DNA from: DATEMK01 sp035275625
GTDB taxonomy: Bacteria; Bacteroidota; Bacteroidia; AKYH767-A; OLB10
Assembly: GCA_035275625.1 (NCBI GenBank)
Contig: DATEMK010000111.1
Location: forward strand, 1 to 7,233
Length of the DNA stretch: 7,233 nucleotides
Direction of reading: 5' to 3'
Shown here: positions 1-6,293 of the stretch, in pieces
Layout of the letters: every line of letters starts with the position of its first letter
Position numbering within the stretch: position 1 is the first letter of the stretch
Program-made: the position numbers and the translations under genes
The notes under the pieces: generated by a model
Databases searched by the model: none
The model's input: the letters and a program-made list of their open reading frames with translations, nothing else
Told to the model about the DNA's origin: nothing

Positions 1-921
1 GGAAGCTCCATTACACAAAGCCGTTTGGGGTTAATTATGAACGGGCTTGTTAAAATTCCGATGCAGTTTTTTATTCTTATGATTGGAATATTGGTATTCA
101 CATTTTACCAGTTTAACAAGCCGCCTGTGTTTTTTAATAAACATGAAATCGCAAAAATTGAAAAGAGTGAATACAAAAACGAGTTTAAAAACCTGGAGAA
201 TGATTATTCCGTTGCATTCAATGAGAAAAAATTGAAAGCGGAACAGCTTGCTGAAGTACTTGAAACAAAAGATGAAATATTAATCTCGAATGCAAAAAAT
301 GAATTGGCTGTTGCCGACAAAAAATCTTCAGAAATACGTCAGTCTGCCGTTCAGCTATTGAAAAAAAATGATCCGAAAGCAGATACCAATGATTCCAATT
401 ATATTTTTCTATCGTTTGTAACACAGCATTTGCCGCAAGGATTGGTAGGCTTGCTTGTGGCAGTTATTTTTCTTGCTTCAATGGGTTCGCTTGCGGCAGG
501 ATTGAATTCGCTTGCTTCTACCACTGCGGTGGATATTTATATCCGTTCCATAAATAAAACAGGAACAGCAAAAAAATATCTTTCGTATTCGCGGTGGGCA
601 ACGATAGGATGGGGGTTGTTTTGCATTATCAGCGGATTGTATGCAAGCAGGATGGGAAATCTCCTGGAAGCTGTAAATATTATCGGCTCTCTTTTTTACG
701 GAACCATTCTCGGAATATTTCTTGTGGCGTTTTATTTTAAAAGCATAACCGGCTCAGCGACTTTTTATGCTGCGCTGATTACTGAACTGATTATAGTTGC
801 CTTGTGGTGGTTTGATGTAACAGCATTCCTGTGGCTTAATGTAATAGGATGCCTGCTTGTGATTTTATTTGCATTTCTGATAAAAAGCGTATTTCCAAAA
901 ACAAATTTGGAAGAGGTCTGA
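1..921 (+). CDS. Sodium:solute symporter (SSS family), 3' part, 5' end outside the window
   Basis: The frame is open from base 1 to the TGA at 919-921, giving 306 codons, so this is the C-terminal part of a longer gene. A TTG at 25 and an ATG at 37 fall inside conserved transporter sequence and are not credible starts. I count about six hydrophobic segments: codons ~19-38, ~147-172, ~195-216, ~221-245, ~253-272 and ~276-297. The second carries SLAAGLNSLAS then TTAVDIY, which matches the SSS helix that supplies the Na2-site serine (codon 163); the first serine of the usual SS pair is Gly here. These proteins are LeuT-fold inner-membrane carriers that use the sodium gradient to import sugars, sialic acid, amino acids or similar solutes; the substrate cannot be read from this part. 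Codons ~46-130 form a charged, probably helical insert between two membrane segments, which I recall from Bacteroidetes members. The gene ends at a strong hairpin and converges on the DUF2911 gene. Confidence 0.9.
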   Translation, partial: GSSITQSRLGLIMNGLVKIPMQFFILMIGILVFTFYQFNKPPVFFNKHEIAKIEKSEYKNEFKNLENDYSVAFNEKKLKAEQLAEVLETKDEILISNAKNELAVADKKSSEIRQSAVQLLKKNDPKADTNDSNYIFLSFVTQHLPQGLVGLLVAVIFLASMGSLAAGLNSLASTTAVDIYIRSINKTGTAKKYLSYSRWATIGWGLFCIISGLYASRMGNLLEAVNIIGSLFYGTILGIFLVAFYFKSITGSATFYAALITELIIVALWWFDVTAFLWLNVIGCLLVILFAFLIKSVFPKTNLEEV

Positions 922-928
922 CAAAAAT

Positions 929-962
929 AACTTTGGAAAAGTTCTAAAACTTTTCCAAAGTT
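929..962. terminator. Perfect 15-bp hairpin, probable bidirectional terminator
   Basis: AACTTTGGAAAAGTT (929-943) and AACTTTTCCAAAGTT (948-962) are exact reverse complements around the 4-nt loop CTAA. The hairpin lies in the 51-bp gap between two convergent genes, 7 bp after the symporter stop and 10 bp beyond the DUF2911 stop. The arm contains A/T runs but there is no long T-tract after the stem on either strand, so release would rely on stem strength. Placement and perfection favour a shared terminator. Confidence 0.75.
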
Positions 963-972
963 GTAATTAATA

Positions 973-1839
973 TTACTTACCGCCTTTTTTAGCTTCAGCA
1001 ATAAGCTTTTCATTCAGTGCAACGAAATCAGCATTTTTATCTGCCTGTGCTTTCGCCATTGACATTTCTGCCGATTTAATCGCTCCCGGGTAATCTTTCA
1101 TTTTCATTTTGATTTTTGCCACAAGATGTGTCATCCAGTATGCATCAGGATTATTTTCTGCTCCAAGGTTTGCCCATTCAAGCGCTTTGGGGAGGTCCTT
1201 ATTGTTTTCAAAATAATAATTAGCCGCAGCATAATAAGGTTTGCGATCGCCCGGAGCAAGTTCTTTCTTGATCTGCGCTTCAATCCTGGTGTCAATATCT
1301 GCCGTTACCGGTATGCTCACTTTTGTTTTATCCCACACAAGGTCAATGGAGCAGGAGGTGAAAGTAACATTGTTGACAAGGATCGAAAAAGTTTCTGTCT
1401 TATCACTCATCGCAGATGACTTTGCTTTAAAACGCATCAGTTCTTTTTCAGCTTTATATTCAGCAACATCTCCTCCAAGGGTTAAATCTTTATAAAGCAT
1501 AATGTCCCATTCAGCCTGTCCCGGCATGGTATAAAGAGCGTAAGTTCCGGGGGCAACCGATGTGTTGTTTACTTTAACGGTGTCCGAAAAAGTTATTTTG
1601 GTAGCCTGGTTGGCTCCTGTTCTCCATACTTTGCCGTAAGGCACAAGATCACCGAAAATGACACGGCCTTTTACACTCGGGCGTGAGTATTCAATTTTTA
1701 TTTCTCCCAGTCCGAAAGCCTGTGTTACAGTTTGTGTGGGGCTTGGAGCAGGAGTTTTGATGGATTGCGCATGAGCGCCCATCACAGAGCATGCAATGGC
1801 AGATGCGACTGCAACAGATTTCATTAAATGATTTTTCAT
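973..1839 (-). CDS. Secreted DUF2911 protein with TPR-like C-terminus
   Basis: From the ATG at 1837-1839 this is 288 aa. Residues 1-24 form a signal peptide (basic MKNHLMK start, small hydrophobic core, AHA before Q25), so the protein should be periplasmic or outer-membrane facing. Residues ~27-170 match the Bacteroidetes family DUF2911: YSRPSVKGR (51-59), IFG (61-63), PYGKVWRTGAN (67-77), then a PGTYALYTMPG strand. Its biochemical role is unknown. Residues ~200-275 are helical and TPR-like (KPYYAAANYYFENNKDLPKA, then a second helical pair with a DYPGAIKSAE motif), which suggests protein contacts. The frame extends upstream to an ATG at 1891-1893, but a -7 box at 1881-1888 would put transcription start inside that extension, and only the inner ATG gives a clean signal peptide. 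The next ATG (1822-1824) is also possible. It converges on the symporter and diverges from the small gene at 1954. Confidence 0.88.
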   Translation of the reverse strand: MKNHLMKSVAVASAIACSVMGAHAQSIKTPAPSPTQTVTQAFGLGEIKIEYSRPSVKGRVIFGDLVPYGKVWRTGANQATKITFSDTVKVNNTSVAPGTYALYTMPGQAEWDIMLYKDLTLGGDVAEYKAEKELMRFKAKSSAMSDKTETFSILVNNVTFTSCSIDLVWDKTKVSIPVTADIDTRIEAQIKKELAPGDRKPYYAAANYYFENNKDLPKALEWANLGAENNPDAYWMTHLVAKIKMKMKDYPGAIKSAEMSMAKAQADKNADFVALNEKLIAEAKKGGK

Positions 1840-1880
1840 ATTAAATATTTTATTTGTTAATGTTAATTTTAAATTGGATG

Positions 1881-1888
1881 CAAAAATA
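1881..1888 (-). promoter_or_regulatory. Bacteroidetes -7-like box before the DUF2911 gene
   Basis: The minus strand reads TATTTTTG, a full match to the TAnnTTTG -7 element of Bacteroidetes primary-sigma promoters. It lies 41 nt upstream of the chosen ATG. The nearest upstream TTG (1904-1906) is only 15 nt away, shorter than the usual spacing, so the -33 half is not convincing. Confidence 0.4.
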
Positions 1889-1953
1889 AACAAAAGTGAT
1901 GAGCAACTCGTCTGTACTTCAGTGAGAAAATATTTATATTTACAAAAAAAGTT

Positions 1954-2178
1954 ATGGATAACGAATTGGAAAAGTTAACTAAAATGAAGATGCATGATAT
2001 AATCAGCCCTGAAAACCAAAAGGACATATCCATTATGAGAGTACCTGGTGGTTGGATATATACCATTTTTTCAGGCAGAACTGATAATCCTGCAGCAGCA
2101 ACTTCTGTTTTTGTTCCGTTTACAGAAGAAAAACAGGCAGCACAGCCACCGTGGGCGCCAAAAAGTACTGTGATATGA
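1954..2178 (+). CDS. Small hypothetical protein with RVPGGWIY motif
   Basis: This is a 74-aa frame from an ATG at 1954 to a TGA at 2176-2178, in a gap that no other gene explains. It has no signal peptide or membrane segment, so it is probably cytoplasmic. The N-terminal third is charged and helical. The core is MRVPGGWIYTIF (residues ~28-39), then a variable Ala-rich linker and VFVPF near residue 55, with a Pro-rich tail (AQPPWAPK). From memory, small proteins pairing RVPGGWIY with a FVPF strand recur as hypotheticals in several bacterial groups, but I cannot name a family or function. The real start could be one of the ATGs 11 or 13 codons in. The upstream stretch is A/T-rich (TATATTTA then a poly-A leader), as for leaderless-SD Bacteroidetes genes. 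It diverges from the DUF2911 gene and converges on the pirin gene. Confidence 0.6.
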   Translation: MDNELEKLTKMKMHDIISPENQKDISIMRVPGGWIYTIFSGRTDNPAAATSVFVPFTEEKQAAQPPWAPKSTVI

Positions 2179-2207
2179 TCAAGAGGCGGAACCTTGAAAG
2201 TACAAAG

Positions 2208-2230
2208 AAAAAATCTTATTTTGAAAGATT
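2208..2230 (-). terminator. Weak intrinsic terminator of the pirin gene
   Basis: On the minus strand AATCTT (2230-2225), a 7-nt loop and AAGATT (2217-2212) form a 6-bp stem that runs into a run of six T (2213-2208). The stem is built partly from the last codons of the pirin gene, and the TAA stop (2216-2218) sits at the loop/stem boundary. It is A/T-rich and short, so probably weak. Confidence 0.4.
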
Positions 2231-3184
2231 AACAGATTCCGGGTTGCCCATTTTACCTGACTGGTAATCGCTGTAGCACCTCCTGATTTCTTCTTCAGTA
2301 TTCATTACAAACGGACCATAGGCATACACCGGTTCATTATGCGGCTTGCCTCCGAGCAGCAATATTTCAGCATCTTCAGCGCTGAACAAATTCACATTGC
2401 TTTCTCCGCGCTCGTACAATACCACCTGGTTTGTTTTAATTTCTTTTCTTCCTTCGGTTTCGATGCTTCCTTTGATTATATAGGCAAAAGCGTTGTGCAT
2501 GGGGTTAACAGGTATGTTTAGCCTGCAGCCCGGTTTCATTTTAATGTGAAAATAAAATACGGGAAAGAGTGTTACAATTTTTGATTTTGCTCCGGACAGT
2601 TCGCCAAGAACAATTTTCGCTGAATAATCTTTTGCATTAATCTCTGCCATCTTATCCGTGCGGTGCACATCGGTGGAAGGGTCTACAAACTTATATTTAG
2701 ATGGCATGTTGAGCCAGATTTGAAAACCATGGTACAAGCCGCCATTGTCAAATAATTTTTTGCCCGTCTCCTCCATGTGAATAGCGCCTTTGCCGGAAGT
2801 GAACATCATGAAATCGCCCTTGCCAATTTGAAAATCATAGTTCAGACTATCCCTGTGGTGACCGTTCCCGTCAAGGAAATATGTGGTGGGTATTATTCCG
2901 GCATGAGGATGCGCATCTACGCGCAGTGGTTTATCATTCACATTCACCTTAACGGGGCCAAACTCATCAAAGAAAACATACGGTGACACATAGTCGTTGT
3001 GATCGCCTGCAAACGCACGCAGCACAGGCAGTGTTCCCACCAGTGTTTTATTCGCGGTCAATACGCGGTAAACTTTTCTGCCCTTTGAAGATTCAAGCAT
3101 TCCGGATGCATCTTTGAGCAGGTTCGGTGTGATTGCTGTTGCTCCTATGATGGCTGAGCCTTTGATGAATTCTCTGCGTTTCAT
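2216..3184 (-). CDS. Pirin-family bicupin with Tat-type signal
   Basis: This is a 322-aa protein. The N-terminus MKRREFIKGSAIIGATAITP has the twin-arginine pattern RRxFIK and a short Ala/Ile-rich core, so export folded by the Tat route is likely. The pirin N-domain is clear: HPHAG (92-96), GAIHME (134-139), GGLYHGFQIWLNMP (148-161). Compared with human pirin the metal ligands are H92, H94, H136 and E138, all present. The C-domain holds a second beta-barrel (NAFAYIIKGS, 231-240) and the typical end GPFVMNTEEEI (290-300) plus YSDYQSGKMG. Pirins are iron-binding bicupins; some oxidise quercetin and others are regulators. HPHAG replaces the more usual HPHRG. Known pirins are mostly cytoplasmic or nuclear, so a Tat leader suggests an enzymatic, extracytoplasmic role (inference). 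The ATG at 3182-3184 is chosen because it starts the Tat motif and lies 20 nt after a -7 box. Confidence 0.92.
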   Translation of the reverse strand: MKRREFIKGSAIIGATAITPNLLKDASGMLESSKGRKVYRVLTANKTLVGTLPVLRAFAGDHNDYVSPYVFFDEFGPVKVNVNDKPLRVDAHPHAGIIPTTYFLDGNGHHRDSLNYDFQIGKGDFMMFTSGKGAIHMEETGKKLFDNGGLYHGFQIWLNMPSKYKFVDPSTDVHRTDKMAEINAKDYSAKIVLGELSGAKSKIVTLFPVFYFHIKMKPGCRLNIPVNPMHNAFAYIIKGSIETEGRKEIKTNQVVLYERGESNVNLFSAEDAEILLLGGKPHNEPVYAYGPFVMNTEEEIRRCYSDYQSGKMGNPESVNLSK

Positions 3185-3204
3185 ATTTGATTCTTAATTT
3201 TATG

Positions 3205-3212
3205 CAAAGTTA
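3205..3212 (-). promoter_or_regulatory. Bacteroidetes -7-like box before the pirin gene
   Basis: The minus strand reads TAACTTTG, a full TAnnTTTG match, 20 nt upstream of the pirin ATG. That would give a 5' leader of roughly a dozen nt. I see no TTG at the usual -33 distance, so only the -7 half is supported. Confidence 0.4.
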
Positions 3213-3245
3213 ATTATAGTGAAAAAACATTTCATGAAGAGGGAA

Positions 3246-3270
3246 TACATTTTTTGCAAAGTACATTTTT
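3246..3270 (+). repeat. Direct repeat TACATTTTT in the divergent intergenic region
   Basis: TACATTTTT occurs at 3246-3254 and again at 3262-3270, 16 bp apart, in the 241-bp gap between the divergent pirin and propeller genes. It could be a regulator site pair, or chance in an A/T-rich region. The rest of the gap shows no gene and no other strong signal; a TAgccTTTG sequence at 3401-3409 is a poor promoter match for the propeller gene. Confidence 0.35.
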
Positions 3271-3425
3271 AATCATGGCATAAATTTTTTATAATCGTGT
3301 TGTCCGAACCCTGTGATAAAAAATGAAAATCATTTATTTAAAAGAGAAAATAAGAATTCCTCGGTTTGGTGCAGCCGCATGAATGAATTAAAGTTTAATT
3401 TAGCCTTTGGAAATTACCAGTGGTT

Positions 3426-5081
3426 ATGAAATCAAAACTACTAACCTGTTGCATTTGCCTGTATGCTTTTATAATCTTTATACTGCCGGAAAAAATATTT
3501 TCACAAAACCCTGCCAGGATCTGGTATTTCGGTCAGAATGCAGGACTCAATTTCAATAGCGGCAGCCCGGTTGTTCTTTCAAACGGGCAATTATCCACAC
3601 AGGAAGGCTGCGCAACTATTACGGATGTTTCAGGCGCATTGTTATTTTATACCGATGGAATAACGGTGTGGAATAAAAATCACCAGGTAATGACTAACGG
3701 AACCGGGCTGGCAGGAGGATGGTCAACCACGCAATCCGCACTGATTGTTCCGCGTCCGGGAAGCGTTGTTTTATTTTACATCTTTACCATAGAGGATCAG
3801 AGTATGCCGGGTAATTTTTCTTATTCAATTGTGGATATGTCTTTGCAGGGCGGCCTGGGACAGGTCACTGTTAAAAATGCGCTCATAGCCTCCAACATAA
3901 CCGAAAGGATAGCTGCTGTAAAAGATGCTTCGGGAACTAATGCCTGGGTGGTCGTTCACGAAAGAGGTTCAAATAACCTGCAGGCATGGTCGCTTTCATC
4001 ATCAGGAATTGCAGGCAGCCCGGTCATCAGCGCTGCCGGAGACCCGGTTATGATTTATGATGACTACATCGGTCATCTGAAATTTTCACCGGACGGAAAT
4101 AAAATTGCCACTACGTTCAGCTTCGATAACTTTATTAACCTCTTTGATTTTGATGCATCAACTGGAATTATTTCTAACGCCAGGCACCTTGATGTTCCTC
4201 CGGCATTTTATGGTGTTTACGGACTTGAATTTTCACCGTCATCGCAGTTTTTATATGCCACTCCGCTCACCGCTTCAGGAATTTATCAATGGGATGTTAC
4301 ACTTTCAGGCGCAGCAGCCATTAACAGCAGCATCCAGCAGATCGGGTTTGCCCCCGGTGGATTTTCAGGCTCCCTGCAGTTAGGTCCCGATAATAAAATT
4401 TATATTGCTGAATACAACGTTACCTCTCTCGGACGAATTAACCAACCGGATAATGGTGGAATGAGTTGTAACTACGTGGCGGGCGCTGTTTCTACGGGTT
4501 CGGCAACTGTTACTTTAGGGTTGCCCGGTTACGTGATGACCTTTACCAGTACACCTTTGCCCGTAACGCTTGTTTCATTTTACGGAGAAGTATTTAACTC
4601 AAAAAATATTCTTTCCTGGACAACCGCCATCGAAAAAAATAATCATTTTTTTTCTTTGCAGCGAAGCAGCGATGGAACCTGTTTTGAAACCATCGGGCGG
4701 ATTAACGGAGCGGGTAACAGCACGCAAACATTAAAGTATTCTTTTATTGACGGCAACCCGGCTGCAGGAATAAATTATTACCGCCTGGAACAAACAGATT
4801 ATAATGGTAAAACCTCTTTATCAAATACTATTGCATTGCGAAATTGGGTTGAACATTCTGATGGCTTTACATTATTTCCAAACCCTGCAACTGATTTTGT
4901 AAACGTGCTTTCGGAAAATGATGATGATGAAATTGAAATTCTGAATGGTTCATGCAGCAGCGTAATCAAAACGCGGAGCAAAAATAAAATTGATATTTCA
5001 GGATTGAAAAACGGAATTTATTTTCTCCGTGTAAATTCAGCAAAGAATTATACTGCACAAAAATTAATTGTTCAAAAATAA
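3426..5081 (+). CDS. Secreted beta-propeller protein with T9SS C-terminal sorting domain
   Basis: From the ATG at 3426 this is 551 aa; an in-frame GTG six bases upstream adds only MV and is less likely. Residues 1-26 are a signal peptide ending FS before Q27. Residues ~29-370 carry the Bacteroidetes propeller-like pattern IWYFGQNAGLNFNSG, FYTDGITVWN, then blade-like repeats HLKFSPDGNKIA (~217-228) and GLEFSPSSQFLYA (~266-278), and LGPDNKIYIAEYN. Residues ~378-472 are a beta-sandwich starting LPVTLVSFYGE with LSWTT and NYYRLEQTDYNGK, the domain commonly placed before the sorting signal. Residues ~482-551 are a type A sorting domain: LFPNPATDFVNV, then ISGLKNGIYFLRV and the terminal KLIVQK. Such proteins cross the inner membrane by Sec and the outer membrane by the type IX system, and are cell-surface bound or released. 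The specific role (adhesion, binding or enzyme) is not visible. Its last codons and stop are duplicated in tandem. Confidence 0.92.
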   Translation: MKSKLLTCCICLYAFIIFILPEKIFSQNPARIWYFGQNAGLNFNSGSPVVLSNGQLSTQEGCATITDVSGALLFYTDGITVWNKNHQVMTNGTGLAGGWSTTQSALIVPRPGSVVLFYIFTIEDQSMPGNFSYSIVDMSLQGGLGQVTVKNALIASNITERIAAVKDASGTNAWVVVHERGSNNLQAWSLSSSGIAGSPVISAAGDPVMIYDDYIGHLKFSPDGNKIATTFSFDNFINLFDFDASTGIISNARHLDVPPAFYGVYGLEFSPSSQFLYATPLTASGIYQWDVTLSGAAAINSSIQQIGFAPGGFSGSLQLGPDNKIYIAEYNVTSLGRINQPDNGGMSCNYVAGAVSTGSATVTLGLPGYVMTFTSTPLPVTLVSFYGEVFNSKNILSWTTAIEKNNHFFSLQRSSDGTCFETIGRINGAGNSTQTLKYSFIDGNPAAGINYYRLEQTDYNGKTSLSNTIALRNWVEHSDGFTLFPNPATDFVNVLSENDDDEIEILNGSCSSVIKTRSKNKIDISGLKNGIYFLRVNSAKNYTAQKLIVQK

Positions 5082-5096
5082 ATTGTTCAAAAATAA
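5067..5096 (+). repeat. 15-bp tandem duplication over the stop codon of the propeller gene
   Basis: ATTGTTCAAAAATAA occurs twice without mismatch (5067-5081 and 5082-5096). It encodes IVQK plus the TAA stop. Because the unit is five codons long, the second copy is in frame and repeats IVQK-stop. The four bases 5096-5099 also match the start of a third unit. Confidence 0.9.
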
Positions 5097-5114
5097 ATTT
5101 ATCCGCTTTATTTT
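5090..5114. terminator. Weak A/T stem between convergent propeller and cupin genes
   Basis: AAAATAAA (5090-5097) and TTTATTTT (5107-5114) can pair as an 8-bp stem around a 9-nt loop. It falls between the two convergent stops and covers the cupin stop codon. The stem has no G:C pairs, so this is only a tentative terminator; nothing stronger exists in the 26-bp gap. Confidence 0.25.
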
Positions 5115-5449
5115 ACCTGCTTCTCCAGCTCAACAAAATCTTCCCGTACCGGTAAAAAACAGTCTATCACTTTACATTGCGTGATTGCTTTAGCTGAATG
5201 AGGGGTATTTGACGGAATAAATGCAGTCATTCCCGCTGTTAAAAGTGATTTGTCACCATCAATATCAAATTGCATTTCACCGTCTATCACGTGTGTCCAT
5301 TGCTCGTGTATATGGCTGTGAGCCTGAACATCAGCGCCTTTTTCCAATGTCACATGTGCAAAAGTAATATGGTCAGAATGGTACATGGCACCTGTAATTC
5401 CGTCAAACATTTTCACTTTTTTTCTTGTCCTGAAGTCAATGTAAGGCAT
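5108..5449 (-). CDS. Small single-domain cupin protein
   Basis: This 113-aa protein is one cupin_2 barrel with no signal peptide, so it is likely cytoplasmic. Cupin motif 1 is GADVQAHSHIHEQWTHVIDG (38-57); the presumed metal ligands are H44, H46 and Q50 in the usual Glu position, as in the HSHPHEQ subgroup, with H48 and E49 adjacent. Motif 2 is GMTAFIPSNTPH (73-84) with H84 as the last ligand. The end, VIDCFLPVREDFVE (94-107), resembles the conserved tail of KdgF-like and related small cupins (D-F-P-x-R-x-D). Such proteins bind a divalent metal and act as isomerases, dioxygenases or sugar-acid enzymes, but there are no pectin- or alginate-degradation genes nearby to support KdgF. The ATG at 5447-5449 is 32 nt downstream of a -7-like box. 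It is probably monocistronic, 137 bp away from the next minus-strand gene. Confidence 0.88.
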   Translation of the reverse strand: MPYIDFRTRKKVKMFDGITGAMYHSDHITFAHVTLEKGADVQAHSHIHEQWTHVIDGEMQFDIDGDKSLLTAGMTAFIPSNTPHSAKAITQCKVIDCFLPVREDFVELEKQVK

Positions 5450-5481
5450 GGGATATTTTGTTTTAAGGCGTTACAACCTGT

Positions 5482-5489
5482 CAAAATTA
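5482..5489 (-). promoter_or_regulatory. Bacteroidetes -7-like box before the cupin gene
   Basis: The minus strand reads TAATTTTG, a full TAnnTTTG match, 32 nt upstream of the cupin ATG. No TTG is seen at the -33 distance. It implies that the cupin gene has its own promoter rather than being read only from the upstream 212-aa gene. Confidence 0.4.
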
Positions 5490-5504
5490 ATAAAATGAAA
5501 ACTC

Positions 5505-5518
5505 ACATCAGAAGATGT
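5505..5518 (-). terminator. Small hairpin downstream of the 212-aa gene, tentative
   Basis: ACATC (5505-5509) and GATGT (5514-5518) pair around a 4-nt loop; on the minus strand the stem is followed by the T-rich GAGTTTTCATTTTATT. It lies about 70 nt after the stop of the upstream gene and about 15 nt before the cupin -7 box. The stem is only 5 bp, so it may instead be a regulator site or chance. Confidence 0.25.
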
Positions 5519-5528
5519 AATCAAAATC

Positions 5529-5569
5529 CCGGTAAAGTCTCTGAGATTTGAGAAACATTAACCGGTAAA
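5529..5569. repeat. CCGGTAAA direct repeat between the cupin and 212-aa genes
   Basis: CCGGTAAA occurs at 5529-5536 and 5562-5569, 33 bp apart, close to TCAAAA at 5521-5526 and 5571-5576. This lies in the 137-bp gap after the 212-aa gene. The function is unknown and chance is possible. Confidence 0.35.
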
Positions 5570-5586
5570 ATCAAAAGGGAGAAAAT

Positions 5587-6225
5587 TTAATGCGCCTTAA
5601 CCGTACCCCCACCGATAAATGAAATTCCATCCTGGTAAGATTCGTCTTCATTCAGCGTTTGAATTAATTGGCGCTGACCTTTATTCAGGGTGCCGTGAGC
5701 AATAAAAGTTTTCATTTCTGTAATAGGAGAGGAGTCAGAAAATCTTCCCAGTCCCATGCCCTCGGGCAGTGAAATCGCAGCCATGATGGTCCCATCCTCC
5801 GCTTTTTCTGAATAAGCAGGTGTGATATGAATATTATTCTTGAAAAACTTTTTAAGGACCTGGTCAGGCTTTGTTTCCTCAAGAAACATCCTTTCCCTGT
5901 ACCTTTTAAAAAAGTGCGCATTATATTTAATAAGCATGGGAATGTCCTGGAGCATCAGCACGCTGTATGCAGTCAATCCCTGTTTGTCATCAGTCTTAAC
6001 ATACATATTAACATTTTTCACAGTTCCTGAGATATTGATCGTAACGCTCCAGTTATTGTTGCGCGCTGATTTAATATGCAGTGTTTCCACCCATTTGAAC
6101 TGGTGAGTTCGTTTCATTACGTGCGCTTGTATGTGCATCTTGGTGGTTACTGTTCTCATTACGTTTACTCCGTCTTCCACAATTTCTTTGTAGATTTCCA
6201 TTGGATTCATTGCAGGTACTAACAT
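5587..6225 (-). CDS. Hypothetical 212-aa protein with HFFKRYRER motif
   Basis: I do not recognise this family. It has no signal peptide or membrane segment. The N-terminus is helical (MNPMEIYKEIVEDGVNVM). Residues ~25-100 are mixed strands with many His, Lys and Arg (KMHIQAHVMKRTHQFKWVE). A basic helix holds HFFKRYRER (104-112), followed by VLKKFFKNN (123-131). Residues ~144-178 read GTIMAAISLPEGMGLGRFSD and then a KTFIAHGTL strand with a Gln-rich helix. The His-x3-Arg-Tyr-x-Glu-Arg pattern loosely recalls small RelE-like/DUF4258 proteins, but the length and the rest do not fit, so I assign no function. Possible starts are ATGs at 6225, 6210 and 6201 (5' ends); the longest is used. Codon use resembles the neighbours and I see no sign of disruption. 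The upstream region has a dyad (6252-6274) and phased repeats (6294-6311) but no TAnnTTTG box. Confidence 0.82.
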   Translation of the reverse strand: MLVPAMNPMEIYKEIVEDGVNVMRTVTTKMHIQAHVMKRTHQFKWVETLHIKSARNNNWSVTINISGTVKNVNMYVKTDDKQGLTAYSVLMLQDIPMLIKYNAHFFKRYRERMFLEETKPDQVLKKFFKNNIHITPAYSEKAEDGTIMAAISLPEGMGLGRFSDSSPITEMKTFIAHGTLNKGQRQLIQTLNEDESYQDGISFIGGGTVKAH

Positions 6226-6251
6226 AGTTGTAAGTTTTTTCCATTATCTAC

Positions 6252-6274
6252 GTAACCGTTGAACTGATGGTTAC
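6252..6274. promoter_or_regulatory. GTAACC-N11-GGTTAC dyad upstream of the 212-aa gene
   Basis: GTAACC (6252-6257) and GGTTAC (6269-6274) are perfect inverted arms with an 11-bp spacer, 26 bp upstream of the first ATG of the minus-strand gene. In plus-strand RNA the stem could extend to 9 pairs with two G:U wobbles, but no plus-strand gene is there. Position and form suit an operator for a dimeric regulator. Confidence 0.35.
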
Positions 6275-6293
6275 AAAAAAATAAGGATTCCTC

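Noticed and set aside
1840..1893. N-terminal extension of the DUF2911 protein to an upstream ATG
   Set aside because: The extension would put 18 extra residues before a clean signal peptide, and the -7 box at 1881-1888 lies inside it.
3321..3335. AAATGA-aaa-TCATTT inverted repeat in the divergent gap
   Set aside because: A 6-bp A/T-rich arm in A/T-rich DNA is expected by chance and has no positional support.
3401..3409. TAgccTTTG as a promoter -7 box for the propeller gene
   Set aside because: Spacing inside the box is 3 rather than 2 and no TTG lies at a fitting -33 distance (the nearest TTTG is 32 bp away).
5827..6106. Overlapping plus-strand frames antisense to the 212-aa gene
   Set aside because: They lack any family-like pattern and fit shadows of the minus-strand gene, which has coherent motifs over its whole length.
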